Positions 1 through 5,542 of a stretch of DNA of 14,109 bases are shown in pieces; the first letter of the stretch is position 1; every line of letters begins with the position of its first letter. The stretch is from positions 1 through 14,109 of the forward strand of contig DIPM01000028.1 of assembly GCA_002427105.1 (NCBI GenBank), given 5' to 3'. The notes below the pieces were generated by a model. That model did no database searches and was not told the DNA's origin. It saw nothing but the letters and a program-made list of their open reading frames with translations. A program made the translations under genes and the position numbers. Source of the stretch: Marinilabiliaceae bacterium UBA5488 (GTDB lineage: Bacteria > Bacteroidota > Bacteroidia > Bacteroidales > Marinilabiliaceae).

Positions 1-1
1 T

Positions 2-142
2 TATGAATCGCTCAATTTAGGTTTAAGAAAAAACCGAATTGCTTTTTTTAGGGTAATCGCTGTGGTTTTATTATTGATAGCTGATAACTGCAATAATTTA
101 TCTATTTTTGCGAACTCAAAAATAGAAGAGGATGACCTTTGA
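2..142 (+). other. Possible 3' end of an upstream reading frame running into prfC
   Basis: The frame beginning at base 2 stays open for 46 codons and stops with TGA at 140-142, overlapping the prfC start by 11 nt. It would encode a tail beginning YESLNLGLRKNR, then a hydrophobic stretch (VIAVVLLLIA), then an acidic end (EEDDL). It could be the C-terminus of a gene to the left that is coupled to prfC. It may equally be a chance frame, because the region is AT-rich, the opposite strand is also open here for 58 codons without an ATG, and I recognise no family. A promoter-like -7 element lies inside it, which favours non-coding DNA. Confidence 0.25.
103..110 (+). promoter_or_regulatory. Possible -7 element for prfC
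   Basis: TATTTTTG fits the Bacteroidota -7 consensus TAnnTTTG and lies 22 nt before the prfC ATG. No TTG or TTTG sits at the expected 19-21 nt upstream; the closest TTG (74-76) is 26 nt away. Only half of the promoter is therefore supported. Confidence 0.3.
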
Positions 143-1709
143 ACAAGAGATAAAGAGACGACGCACTTTCGCGATAATCAGCCACCCCGATGCAGGAAAA
201 ACCACACTAACTGAAAAGCTGCTGCTTTTCGGAGGGGCAATTCATGTAGCCGGAGCTGTAAAATCCAATAAGATAAAGAAGACTGCGACCTCCGACTTTA
301 TGGAAATCGAGAAGCAGCGTGGAATTTCTGTAGCTACCTCGGTAATGGGTTTCGACTATGAGGGTTACAAGGTTAATATTCTCGACACACCCGGCCACGA
401 AGACTTTGCGGAAGACACCTACCGCACCCTGACAGCTGTTGATAGCGTAATCATTGTAATTGACGTTGCAAAAGGTGTAGAGAAGCAAACTCGCAGGCTG
501 ATGGAAGTATGCAGGATGCGCAACACTCCAGTTATGGTTTTCATTAACAAACTCGACCGCCCCGGACGCGACCCTTTCGATGTTTTGGATGAAATAGAAG
601 AAGAGCTGAAGCTAAAGGTTCGCCCCTTGGCATGGCCAATGGGCTCCGGTGGTGAGTTTAAAGGCGTTTACAATATATATGAGGAGAATCTCTATCTGTT
701 TTCGCCGGGCAAGCAGACCCTTGAGGAAGGAATTGAATTTAAAGATATTAATGACCCTCTATTGGGCGAATATGTTTCGCAATCGGCCGCCTCGACTTTG
801 CGTGAAGAGCTGGAATTGATACAGGGAGTGTATCCTGCCTTTGATAATAAGGCCTACCTTAAAGGCGAACTTGCACCGGTATTTTTTGGCAGTGCACTCA
901 ACAATTTTGGCGTAAGGGAGTTGCTCCACGCCTTCTTGAAAATAGCCCCTTCACCCCGTCCTTCGTTGGCCGAAGAACGTATGGTAGATCCTTACGAAAA
1001 GAAATTATCCGGCTTTGTATTTAAGATTCATGCTAATATGGATCCCAACCACCGCAACAGACTTGCTTTTGTCAAGATTTGCTCAGGGCGCTTCGAGCGC
1101 AACACCAACTACAGCCATGTGCGCCTGGGCAAGCAGATAAAATTTAGTAGTCCCACGGCGTTTATGGCCGAGAAAAAATCTATAATCGACGAGGCATTTC
1201 CGGGTGATATCATAGGCATTCCAGATTCAGGCAACTTTAAAATCGGCGACTCCCTTTCAGAAGGTGAAGTACTCAACTTCAAGGGACTTCCAAGCTTTTC
1301 GCCCGAACTGTTCCGTTATATCGAGAATGCTGACCCGATGAAATCAAAACAGCTCGCCAAAGGCATCGACCAATTGATGGACGAAGGTGTTGCCCAGCTT
1401 TTTGTGCACCAGTTTAACGGCCGCAAGATTATCGGCACTGTGGGCGTCCTTCAGTTTGAAGTTATACAATATCGCCTTTTGCACGAATACGGCGCCTCAT
1501 GTCGCTATGAGCCAATCAACCTTTATAAGGCATGCTGGATAAGGTCAAACGACAAAAAGGAACTTGAAGACTTCAAAAAACGGAAAGTTCAGTATATGGC
1601 TAAGGATAAAAGCAATCGCGATGTGTTTTTGGCCGAATCATCCTATATGCTTCAAATGGCTCAGGAGGGCTTTAAAAACATAGAATTCTTTTTCACTTCT
1701 GAATTTTAA
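132..1709 (+). CDS. prfC: Peptide chain release factor 3 (RF3)
   Basis: This is the translational GTPase RF3, which acts on the ribosome after peptide release and removes RF1 or RF2. The length of 525 residues matches the family (E. coli RF3 is about 528). All G motifs are present in the N-terminal domain: P-loop SHPDAGKT (17-24), RGISV (63-67), DTPGHEDF (85-92) and NKLD (139-142). The RF3-type stretch AKGVEKQTRRLMEVCRMR follows the G3 strand. The C-terminal part contains the family's GTVGVLQFEVIQYRL segment. The ATG is preceded by the purine run agaagagg, which supports this start. No clear terminator follows; the next gene has its own promoter 27 nt after the stop. Identification is firm. 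Confidence 0.97.
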   Translation: MTFEQEIKRRRTFAIISHPDAGKTTLTEKLLLFGGAIHVAGAVKSNKIKKTATSDFMEIEKQRGISVATSVMGFDYEGYKVNILDTPGHEDFAEDTYRTLTAVDSVIIVIDVAKGVEKQTRRLMEVCRMRNTPVMVFINKLDRPGRDPFDVLDEIEEELKLKVRPLAWPMGSGGEFKGVYNIYEENLYLFSPGKQTLEEGIEFKDINDPLLGEYVSQSAASTLREELELIQGVYPAFDNKAYLKGELAPVFFGSALNNFGVRELLHAFLKIAPSPRPSLAEERMVDPYEKKLSGFVFKIHANMDPNHRNRLAFVKICSGRFERNTNYSHVRLGKQIKFSSPTAFMAEKKSIIDEAFPGDIIGIPDSGNFKIGDSLSEGEVLNFKGLPSFSPELFRYIENADPMKSKQLAKGIDQLMDEGVAQLFVHQFNGRKIIGTVGVLQFEVIQYRLLHEYGASCRYEPINLYKACWIRSNDKKELEDFKKRKVQYMAKDKSNRDVFLAESSYMLQMAQEGFKNIEFFFTSEF

Positions 1710-1735
1710 TTTCAGGGCAAAGCAAGCATAAGAAC

Positions 1736-1766
1736 TTTGTTATTCCTCACAAATTACCTAACTTTG
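1736..1766 (+). promoter_or_regulatory. Bacteroidota-type promoter of the thioesterase/UPF0316 unit
   Basis: TTTG at 1736-1739, a 19-nt spacer, then TAACTTTG at 1759-1766 match the phylum consensus TTTG / TAnnTTTG with the usual spacing. Transcription would start near 1770-1774, at the edge of the palindrome at 1772-1796, leaving a leader of about 60 nt before the ATG at 1831. The match is seen directly; activity and the exact start site are inferred. Confidence 0.6.
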
Positions 1767-1771
1767 GTAGG

Positions 1772-1796
1772 GCAGGCGCATTGCCAATGCGCTTGC
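1772..1796 (+). promoter_or_regulatory. Near-perfect palindrome / 5' leader hairpin
   Basis: GCAGGCGCATTG (1772-1783) and CAATGCGCTTGC (1785-1796) are complementary over 12 positions with one G-U pair and a single central base; as RNA the innermost pairs would open to form a loop. It follows the predicted transcription start almost directly. The 3' arm CAATGCGCTTG occurs again at 1839-1849, inside the thioesterase coding region. It could be an RNA hairpin at the 5' end of the mRNA or a DNA operator for a dimeric regulator. Confidence 0.55.
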
Positions 1797-1830
1797 TTAA
1801 TGCTAACATTCAATTATCAAGACAAAAACA

Positions 1831-2220
1831 ATGGAGAGCAATGCGCTTGAAGAAGGACTGCGATTAACATTAGAAAAACGGGTTGAGCAGAGCGATTTGG
1901 CAAGTACACAAGAGACTTCGCACGTTGAGGCTCTGTCAACTTCGAAATTAATAATGTTTATAGAGCGTGCAGTAGCCAATCTTATCGCACCATATTTGGA
2001 TGAGGGGCAGGATACAGTTAGCTCGGAGATTAACATCAAACATTTCAAGCCTGTGGGGCTTGGAGGCAAGGTGCGTTGTATAGTTCATCTTAAATTTATA
2101 GACCGCAAGAAGCTGTTTTTTGATATTGCCGTTTTTGATGAATACCACGAAGAAGTGGCCATCGGAGCCCACAGCAGATATATTATTAATCTTGATGAAT
2201 TTAAGAAAACATTAAAATAG
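1831..2220 (+). CDS. Hotdog-fold thioesterase, fluoroacetyl-CoA thioesterase (FlK)-like
   Basis: This 129-residue cytoplasmic protein looks like the FlK-type branch of the hotdog acyl-CoA thioesterases. The signature runs from STSKLIMFIERAVANL (36-51) through EGQDTVSSEINIKHF (58-72) to FFDIAVFDE and a final GAHSRYIIN segment. FlK uses Thr42, Glu50 and His76; here Thr37, Glu45 and His71 sit at exactly the same spacing (8 and 26 residues), so an active hydrolase is likely. The substrate cannot be told: most members are not fluoroacetate-specific, and a housekeeping acyl-CoA is more probable. The gene has its own promoter, a palindromic leader and only a weak RBS. UPF0316 follows 6 nt after the stop, so the two are very probably co-transcribed. 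Confidence 0.8.
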   Translation: MESNALEEGLRLTLEKRVEQSDLASTQETSHVEALSTSKLIMFIERAVANLIAPYLDEGQDTVSSEINIKHFKPVGLGGKVRCIVHLKFIDRKKLFFDIAVFDEYHEEVAIGAHSRYIINLDEFKKTLK

Positions 2221-2226
2221 ATAGGA

Positions 2227-2808
2227 ATGGAGTTTTATGACGGGTTTTGGTTTACGTGGGTGATTGTTCCTCTCCTGATTTTTTTAGCACGCGTGTCTGA
2301 TGTTACGCTTGGAACCATACGTATCGTATTCGTATCCAAGGGCTTTAAGCTCCTCGCCCCCATTTTGGGCTTTTTCGAGGTTTTTATCTGGCTTCTGGCT
2401 ATGAGCAAGGTGATACAAAACCTCGATTACTGGTTATACTATGTAGCTTATTCGGCAGGCTTCGCGGTGGGCAACTACGTGGGACTTATTATTGAGGAAA
2501 GGCTCGCTCTGGGCTATATCAATCTGAGAATAATTACCATGGACAGCCCGGAAAAGCTAATCTCACGCTTGTCGGGAGAAGGTTTTGGCGTTACTTCAAC
2601 TCCTGCCATGGGTTCACGTTCCAATGTTAATATAATTAACTGCGTACTAAGACGAAGTGACTATAAGAAAGTAGCTCAAATAATTATGGATTGTAATCCA
2701 AAGGCATTTTATACCATCGAAGATATTCGGGCTGCAAATCAGGGGGTCTTTCCCTCGAAAAGCCTTATGCGCGGAAATGGCAATTTCCCCTGGCGAAAAG
2801 GCAAGTAA
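2227..2808 (+). CDS. UPF0316 / DUF2179 membrane protein
   Basis: This 193-residue integral membrane protein has the UPF0316 layout. Three hydrophobic segments occupy roughly residues 8-100, including the conserved-looking ARVSDVTLGTIRIVFVSKG after the first helix. A soluble C-terminal DUF2179-type domain follows (about 103-175), with a GEGFGVTSTPAMGSRSNVNI segment and a second half around YKKVAQIIMDCNPKAFYTIED. The family's function is unknown; small ligand sensing has been suggested for the DUF2179 domain, but nothing here shows a ligand. It starts 6 nt after the thioesterase stop and presumably shares its promoter. The last 18 residues are basic and look disordered. Confidence 0.9.
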   Translation: MEFYDGFWFTWVIVPLLIFLARVSDVTLGTIRIVFVSKGFKLLAPILGFFEVFIWLLAMSKVIQNLDYWLYYVAYSAGFAVGNYVGLIIEERLALGYINLRIITMDSPEKLISRLSGEGFGVTSTPAMGSRSNVNIINCVLRRSDYKKVAQIIMDCNPKAFYTIEDIRAANQGVFPSKSLMRGNGNFPWRKGK

Positions 2809-2855
2809 AGCGGCCTCCTTAAACTGTGGCAAAAGTTGCATAATTGTCCGCTTTT
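2807..2855 (+). terminator. Weak candidate terminator after the UPF0316 gene
   Basis: AAAGCGG (2807-2813), which overlaps the stop codon, can pair with CCGCTTT (2848-2854), giving a 7-bp stem that ends in a short T run. The enclosed 34 nt contain only a wobble-rich inner hairpin. It is a poor intrinsic terminator and overlaps the promoter elements of the downstream RNA gene, so it may be incidental. Confidence 0.25.
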
Positions 2856-2866
2856 AGCTATATTTG
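2836..2866 (+). promoter_or_regulatory. Bacteroidota-type promoter of the non-coding RNA
   Basis: TTG at 2836-2838, a 20-nt spacer and TATATTTG at 2859-2866 match the phylum's -33/-7 pattern. It points rightwards into a region with no credible protein gene but with strong RNA structure and an intrinsic terminator. Start of transcription is expected around 2870-2874. Confidence 0.55.
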
Positions 2867-2871
2867 TAATA

Positions 2872-3104
2872 GTTCATTGAAAAAGATTCACCGCATCAAC
2901 TGCTAGTGATTGTTAAACTCAACACTAACTACATGCCGAGAAAGCTATCTGTTTCAAGGACAGGCCTCACCCTTCGGGGTATCTTCGGATACAGAGGATC
3001 TTCGCGATACGGGTGCACTCAAATTCCTGTTTTATAGGAGTTTAATTAGTCTCAGTTGGTGCGGCCTTATAAAAAAAGCAGCAAGCCGGGGCTTGCTGCT
3101 TTTG
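2872..3104 (+). ncRNA. Structured non-coding RNA of about 235 nt, family not recognised
   Basis: A promoter, compact structure and terminator delimit an RNA in this gene-free stretch. The closing stem pairs CCGCATCAACTG (2891-2902) with CAGTTGGTGCGG (3053-3064), 12 bp with one G-U. After an asymmetric internal loop (2903-2911 / 3047-3052), TTAAACTC (2913-2920) pairs with GAGTTTAA (3038-3045). The apical part holds ACCC-UUCG-GGGT (2969-2980), an overlapping AUC-UUCG-GAU hairpin (2981-2990) and a third UUCG near 3001. The long rod with an internal loop recalls 6S RNA, but I cannot confirm that. It lacks the tmRNA and SRP RNA signatures I know, and RNase P RNA is encoded elsewhere in the window. 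The 66-codon frame from 2910 is not credible, because it has no RBS and runs through the terminator. Confidence 0.6.
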
Positions 3105-3105
3105 T
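3071..3105. terminator. Bidirectional intrinsic terminator between the ncRNA and the YihY-family gene
   Basis: GCAGCAAGC (3078-3086) pairs perfectly with GCTTGCTGC (3091-3099) around a 4-nt loop, and A-T pairs extend the stem (A3074-3077 with T3100-3103). On the plus strand it ends the ncRNA with TTTTG; on the minus strand the seven T residues opposite 3071-3077 end the YihY-family transcript, whose stop codon lies 18 nt before this element. Confidence 0.85.
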
Positions 3106-3121
3106 TTTAAGTAAGATCTTT

Positions 3122-4435
3122 TTACAAGTCGCGTAGGAGCAAATTGGGAGGCATTTGCACACGTTTTTTATGAATCTCATCCAGCACAGCTTTAAGCTTG
3201 CCATACTGAGGGGTCTCTTCAAAATGCAAATCGCTGAAGCCGTCGTTTTCAATCATATCTATAATATGTGAAACAGTCATCTTTTCAATATTAAAAGCAG
3301 GATGATAGCCATAGTCGGACTTCTTTCGGCCATAAGAAACCTTCACAAGCACACCTGAATCTTCGAGCTTACGGAGAACTTCAGACACCAAACGGGTAGG
3401 CAGCTTCAGTCCTACCGACAAGTCGGACATAGTAGGCGCCTCCTTCCCTTTCTGAAAGGCATCGACTATATGTTTCACCACCAGGAGACTGACCAGACGC
3501 CGATAATCATAGCTAATATTGGCTGTGTCCAATTCATATTCAAAGCTCTTTTCGTTCTGGAAGGCATAAGATAGTTCGGCACCCAATAAAACTATTAACC
3601 ACGACCAGTTTAACCATATTAGAAAGAGAGGCAGGGCAGCAAAGCTCCCGTAAATGGCGTTATATTTAGAAACTCCAACCTGAAAGGTTATATAGCCATA
3701 CTGTAATGCCAGGAAAAGCGAACCGGCTATAACACCTCCAAAAATTGCCGAAGACACCTTTACCTTTGTATTAGGCATAACGAGAAACATAATTGAGAAA
3801 ACCAGCCACATCAGGATATAGGGAGAAACCCAACTAATAATAGGTGTAGCAATATCTCCAAGGTCAAAAAATTCAATAGAGCTGGTTAAAAAGACCATAA
3901 AGCCCGACGAAAGGAATAACAGAACAGTAGCAACCACCATAAAGGAAATATAATCGCTGAACTTCCTGACCATAGAGCGGGAGGATTTCACATCCCATAT
4001 ATCATTAAAAGACTTTTCAATATTGCTTAGTATTTTCATAACACTCCAGAGAAGAATCACCACACCAACACCGGCAATCATACCTCCTTTAGTGTTTTCC
4101 AGGTAGCTAAGAGCGAATTCTTGCAGCCAGGCGGCTACCTCTTTATGCGCGGATAAGTTTTCGACCAAGAGGCGTTCAAGGGTTTCAACAAAACCAAAAC
4201 CTTTGGCGATAGCAAAAGCAAGCGCAATAACGGGTACTACCGATAAAAGCGAATAATAGGTCAGGGCTGAGGCCTTAACCTGACAATCATCAATCATAAA
4301 GCGTCGAACAGCCAGGACAAAAATCCGGAAGATACGGATTAGACCAAACCTGCGCTTTGAAGTACTATCTTTACGAATACGCCAGATATCCTCGTTGATA
4401 AAGCGGCGTATGGACTCAATTCTCTGTTTTAACAC
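3122..4435 (-). CDS. YihY/BrkB-family inner-membrane protein
   Basis: This is a YihY/UPF0761 family membrane protein of 437 residues from the proposed start. A basic cytoplasmic N-terminus leads to the family segment DDCQVKASALTYYSLLSVVP and six hydrophobic segments. The second carries a NIEKSFNDIWDV-type loop, and the last ends NWSWLIVLLGAELSYAFQNE. A soluble C-terminal tail of about 130 residues includes a winged-helix-like stretch (MSDLSVGLKLPTRLVSEVLRKLEDSGVLVKV). The molecular function of the family is not established. Start choice: the frame is open to an ATG at 4498, but that ATG and the first residues lie inside rnpB. The only plausible start after rnpB is GTG at 4435-4433; the next in-frame ATG would remove the conserved N-terminus. 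No Shine-Dalgarno is visible, only an AT-rich leader. Confidence 0.85.
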   Translation of the reverse strand: MLKQRIESIRRFINEDIWRIRKDSTSKRRFGLIRIFRIFVLAVRRFMIDDCQVKASALTYYSLLSVVPVIALAFAIAKGFGFVETLERLLVENLSAHKEVAAWLQEFALSYLENTKGGMIAGVGVVILLWSVMKILSNIEKSFNDIWDVKSSRSMVRKFSDYISFMVVATVLLFLSSGFMVFLTSSIEFFDLGDIATPIISWVSPYILMWLVFSIMFLVMPNTKVKVSSAIFGGVIAGSLFLALQYGYITFQVGVSKYNAIYGSFAALPLFLIWLNWSWLIVLLGAELSYAFQNEKSFEYELDTANISYDYRRLVSLLVVKHIVDAFQKGKEAPTMSDLSVGLKLPTRLVSEVLRKLEDSGVLVKVSYGRKKSDYGYHPAFNIEKMTVSHIIDMIENDGFSDLHFEETPQYGKLKAVLDEIHKKRVQMPPNLLLRDL

Positions 4436-4462
4436 GAAAATAAATATAAAATTAAGAGAATA

Positions 4463-4838
4463 AAAAGCAGCAAGCCTGTAAGCCGGATTCTGTACCAAAC
4501 AAGTTTGGCGCCTGTCATTTATCTGAGACCTTGGTCACCCAAAGCCTTTAGCGACCTACCCTTCCCGGCTGTTGCCATCAGGACGAGCAGTCCTGTACCC
4601 TAAGGAAACCGGGATATACATGGTCTTGCAACCCACATGGCGTACGGCTGCCACAGTCGCCTGCAGCACCGGTGGGCTCTTACCCCACCTTTTCACCCTT
4701 ATCCTGCACGCAGGACGGTTGTTTTCTGTTACACTACAATACCCTCGCGGATATCTTCCCGTTAGGAAGTGTGGCGCTCTTTGTTGTCCGGACTTTCCTC
4801 CTATTGTTTTCACAATAAGCGACAGACCGGCCTGCTGA
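4463..4838 (-). ncRNA. rnpB: RNase P RNA, type A
   Basis: This is the catalytic RNA of RNase P, which removes 5' leaders from tRNA precursors. Read on the minus strand it contains the universal core GAGGAAAGTCCGGACA (4800-4785), the specificity-domain block AAAAGGTGGGGTAAGAG..CCACCG within 4697-4669, and the 3' core ACAGAATCCGGCTTA (4493-4479), which completes P4. The ends are set by P1: CAGCAGGCC (4837-4829) pairs with GGCTTGCTG (4476-4468) over 9 bp with one G-U. A T5 run follows at 4466-4462. The length of about 375 nt is normal for type A. The 5' end lies about 5 nt after the stop codon of the SPOR gene. No local terminator hairpin is visible apart from the P1 3' arm plus T run. Confidence 0.96.
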
Positions 4839-4842
4839 CAAT

Positions 4843-5475
4843 CTATTCAATTCTAAAAGGGGCATATTTTTCCATCGGCACCAGGAAAGCATTTGGGTAG
4901 CCCAGGCTCTTAACCCTGGCCAGCTCGGCCTTAGCCTCGGAACCGTCAACATCTCCCACACAATAACGATAAATTTTATCACGCATATAATACTCCTGAA
5001 CAGAATCAAAATGTTCAAATTCCGAGACATATACAGGATATCTCAATGCCGCGATCTGAACAGTATATCTAACACCAGCAATCGGATTTGCTGTCTTATC
5101 AACTACAGGCGCTTCGCTTGAAGAACCATTTAAGGTAATTTTTCGGGTGTTGAGAATAAAAGCATCCGTAAAACCATCAGCCTTAAGGGCGTTCAAGTCA
5201 TTGATTGCATCACTAAAGCGCTGATAACGACCAACAGTATATCTTACGAAACCATCACTGCAATCATACTCAAAAACCTCCGATAGTTTGGCAAAAAAAG
5301 CAGCATTACCCGGTGGCTCCTTAAGCGCTACAACCTGAATAGTATAGTAAGGAGCGCTCACTGATTCGACGGTAACAATCTGGCGCGCACTACGAAGGCT
5401 AGCTAATCTGTCGGCAAACAGGGGCTTCGCAATAAAAAGAATAAGCAGTAGTATAAGGGTTCTAGTACACTTCAT
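4843..5475 (-). CDS. Secreted protein with two tandem SPOR domains
   Basis: This 210-residue protein has a signal peptide of about 21 residues (hydrophobic LILLLILFIA, cleavage after PLFA) and no lipobox. Two SPOR-like units follow: 43-110, beginning YYTIQVVALKEP with the inner strand VRYTVGRYQRF, and 136-203, beginning RYTVQIAALRYP with YRYCVGDVDG. Each ends with a G(F/Y)xxAF(I/L) strand. SPOR domains bind peptidoglycan, particularly denuded glycan strands, so a periplasmic cell-wall-binding role is likely. It lies 67 nt downstream of the PorE-like gene on the same strand, which suggests it belongs to the same envelope unit. The gap contains no clear terminator and only weak promoter-like matches. 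Its last codons lie directly against rnpB. The domain call is good; the partner proteins are unknown. Confidence 0.85.
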   Translation of the reverse strand: MKCTRTLILLLILFIAKPLFADRLASLRSARQIVTVESVSAPYYTIQVVALKEPPGNAAFFAKLSEVFEYDCSDGFVRYTVGRYQRFSDAINDLNALKADGFTDAFILNTRKITLNGSSSEAPVVDKTANPIAGVRYTVQIAALRYPVYVSEFEHFDSVQEYYMRDKIYRYCVGDVDGSEAKAELARVKSLGYPNAFLVPMEKYAPFRIE

Positions 5476-5542
5476 TACTTTAAGGTTTAATTAGCAGGCA
5501 TAATACCGTTTATATTTATCTAAAGAAAATCAAAGTTGCAAA

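Noticed and set aside
1..177. 58-codon open frame on the minus strand ending at base 1
   Set aside because: It has no ATG, overlaps the prfC start and is Lys/Leu/Ser-rich as expected by chance in AT-rich DNA.
2872..3104. tmRNA, SRP RNA or a second RNase P RNA
   Set aside because: None of their conserved cores is present, and RNase P RNA is clearly encoded at 4463-4838. A 6S-like identity is left open, not claimed.
2910..3110. 66-codon plus-strand reading frame
   Set aside because: It has no RBS, lies inside the ncRNA structure and runs through the terminator hairpin.
4556..5030. Open frames on both strands across rnpB and the end of the SPOR gene
   Set aside because: They overlap the RNase P RNA core and the SPOR frame, have no domain-like features, and are by-products of the RNA sequence.
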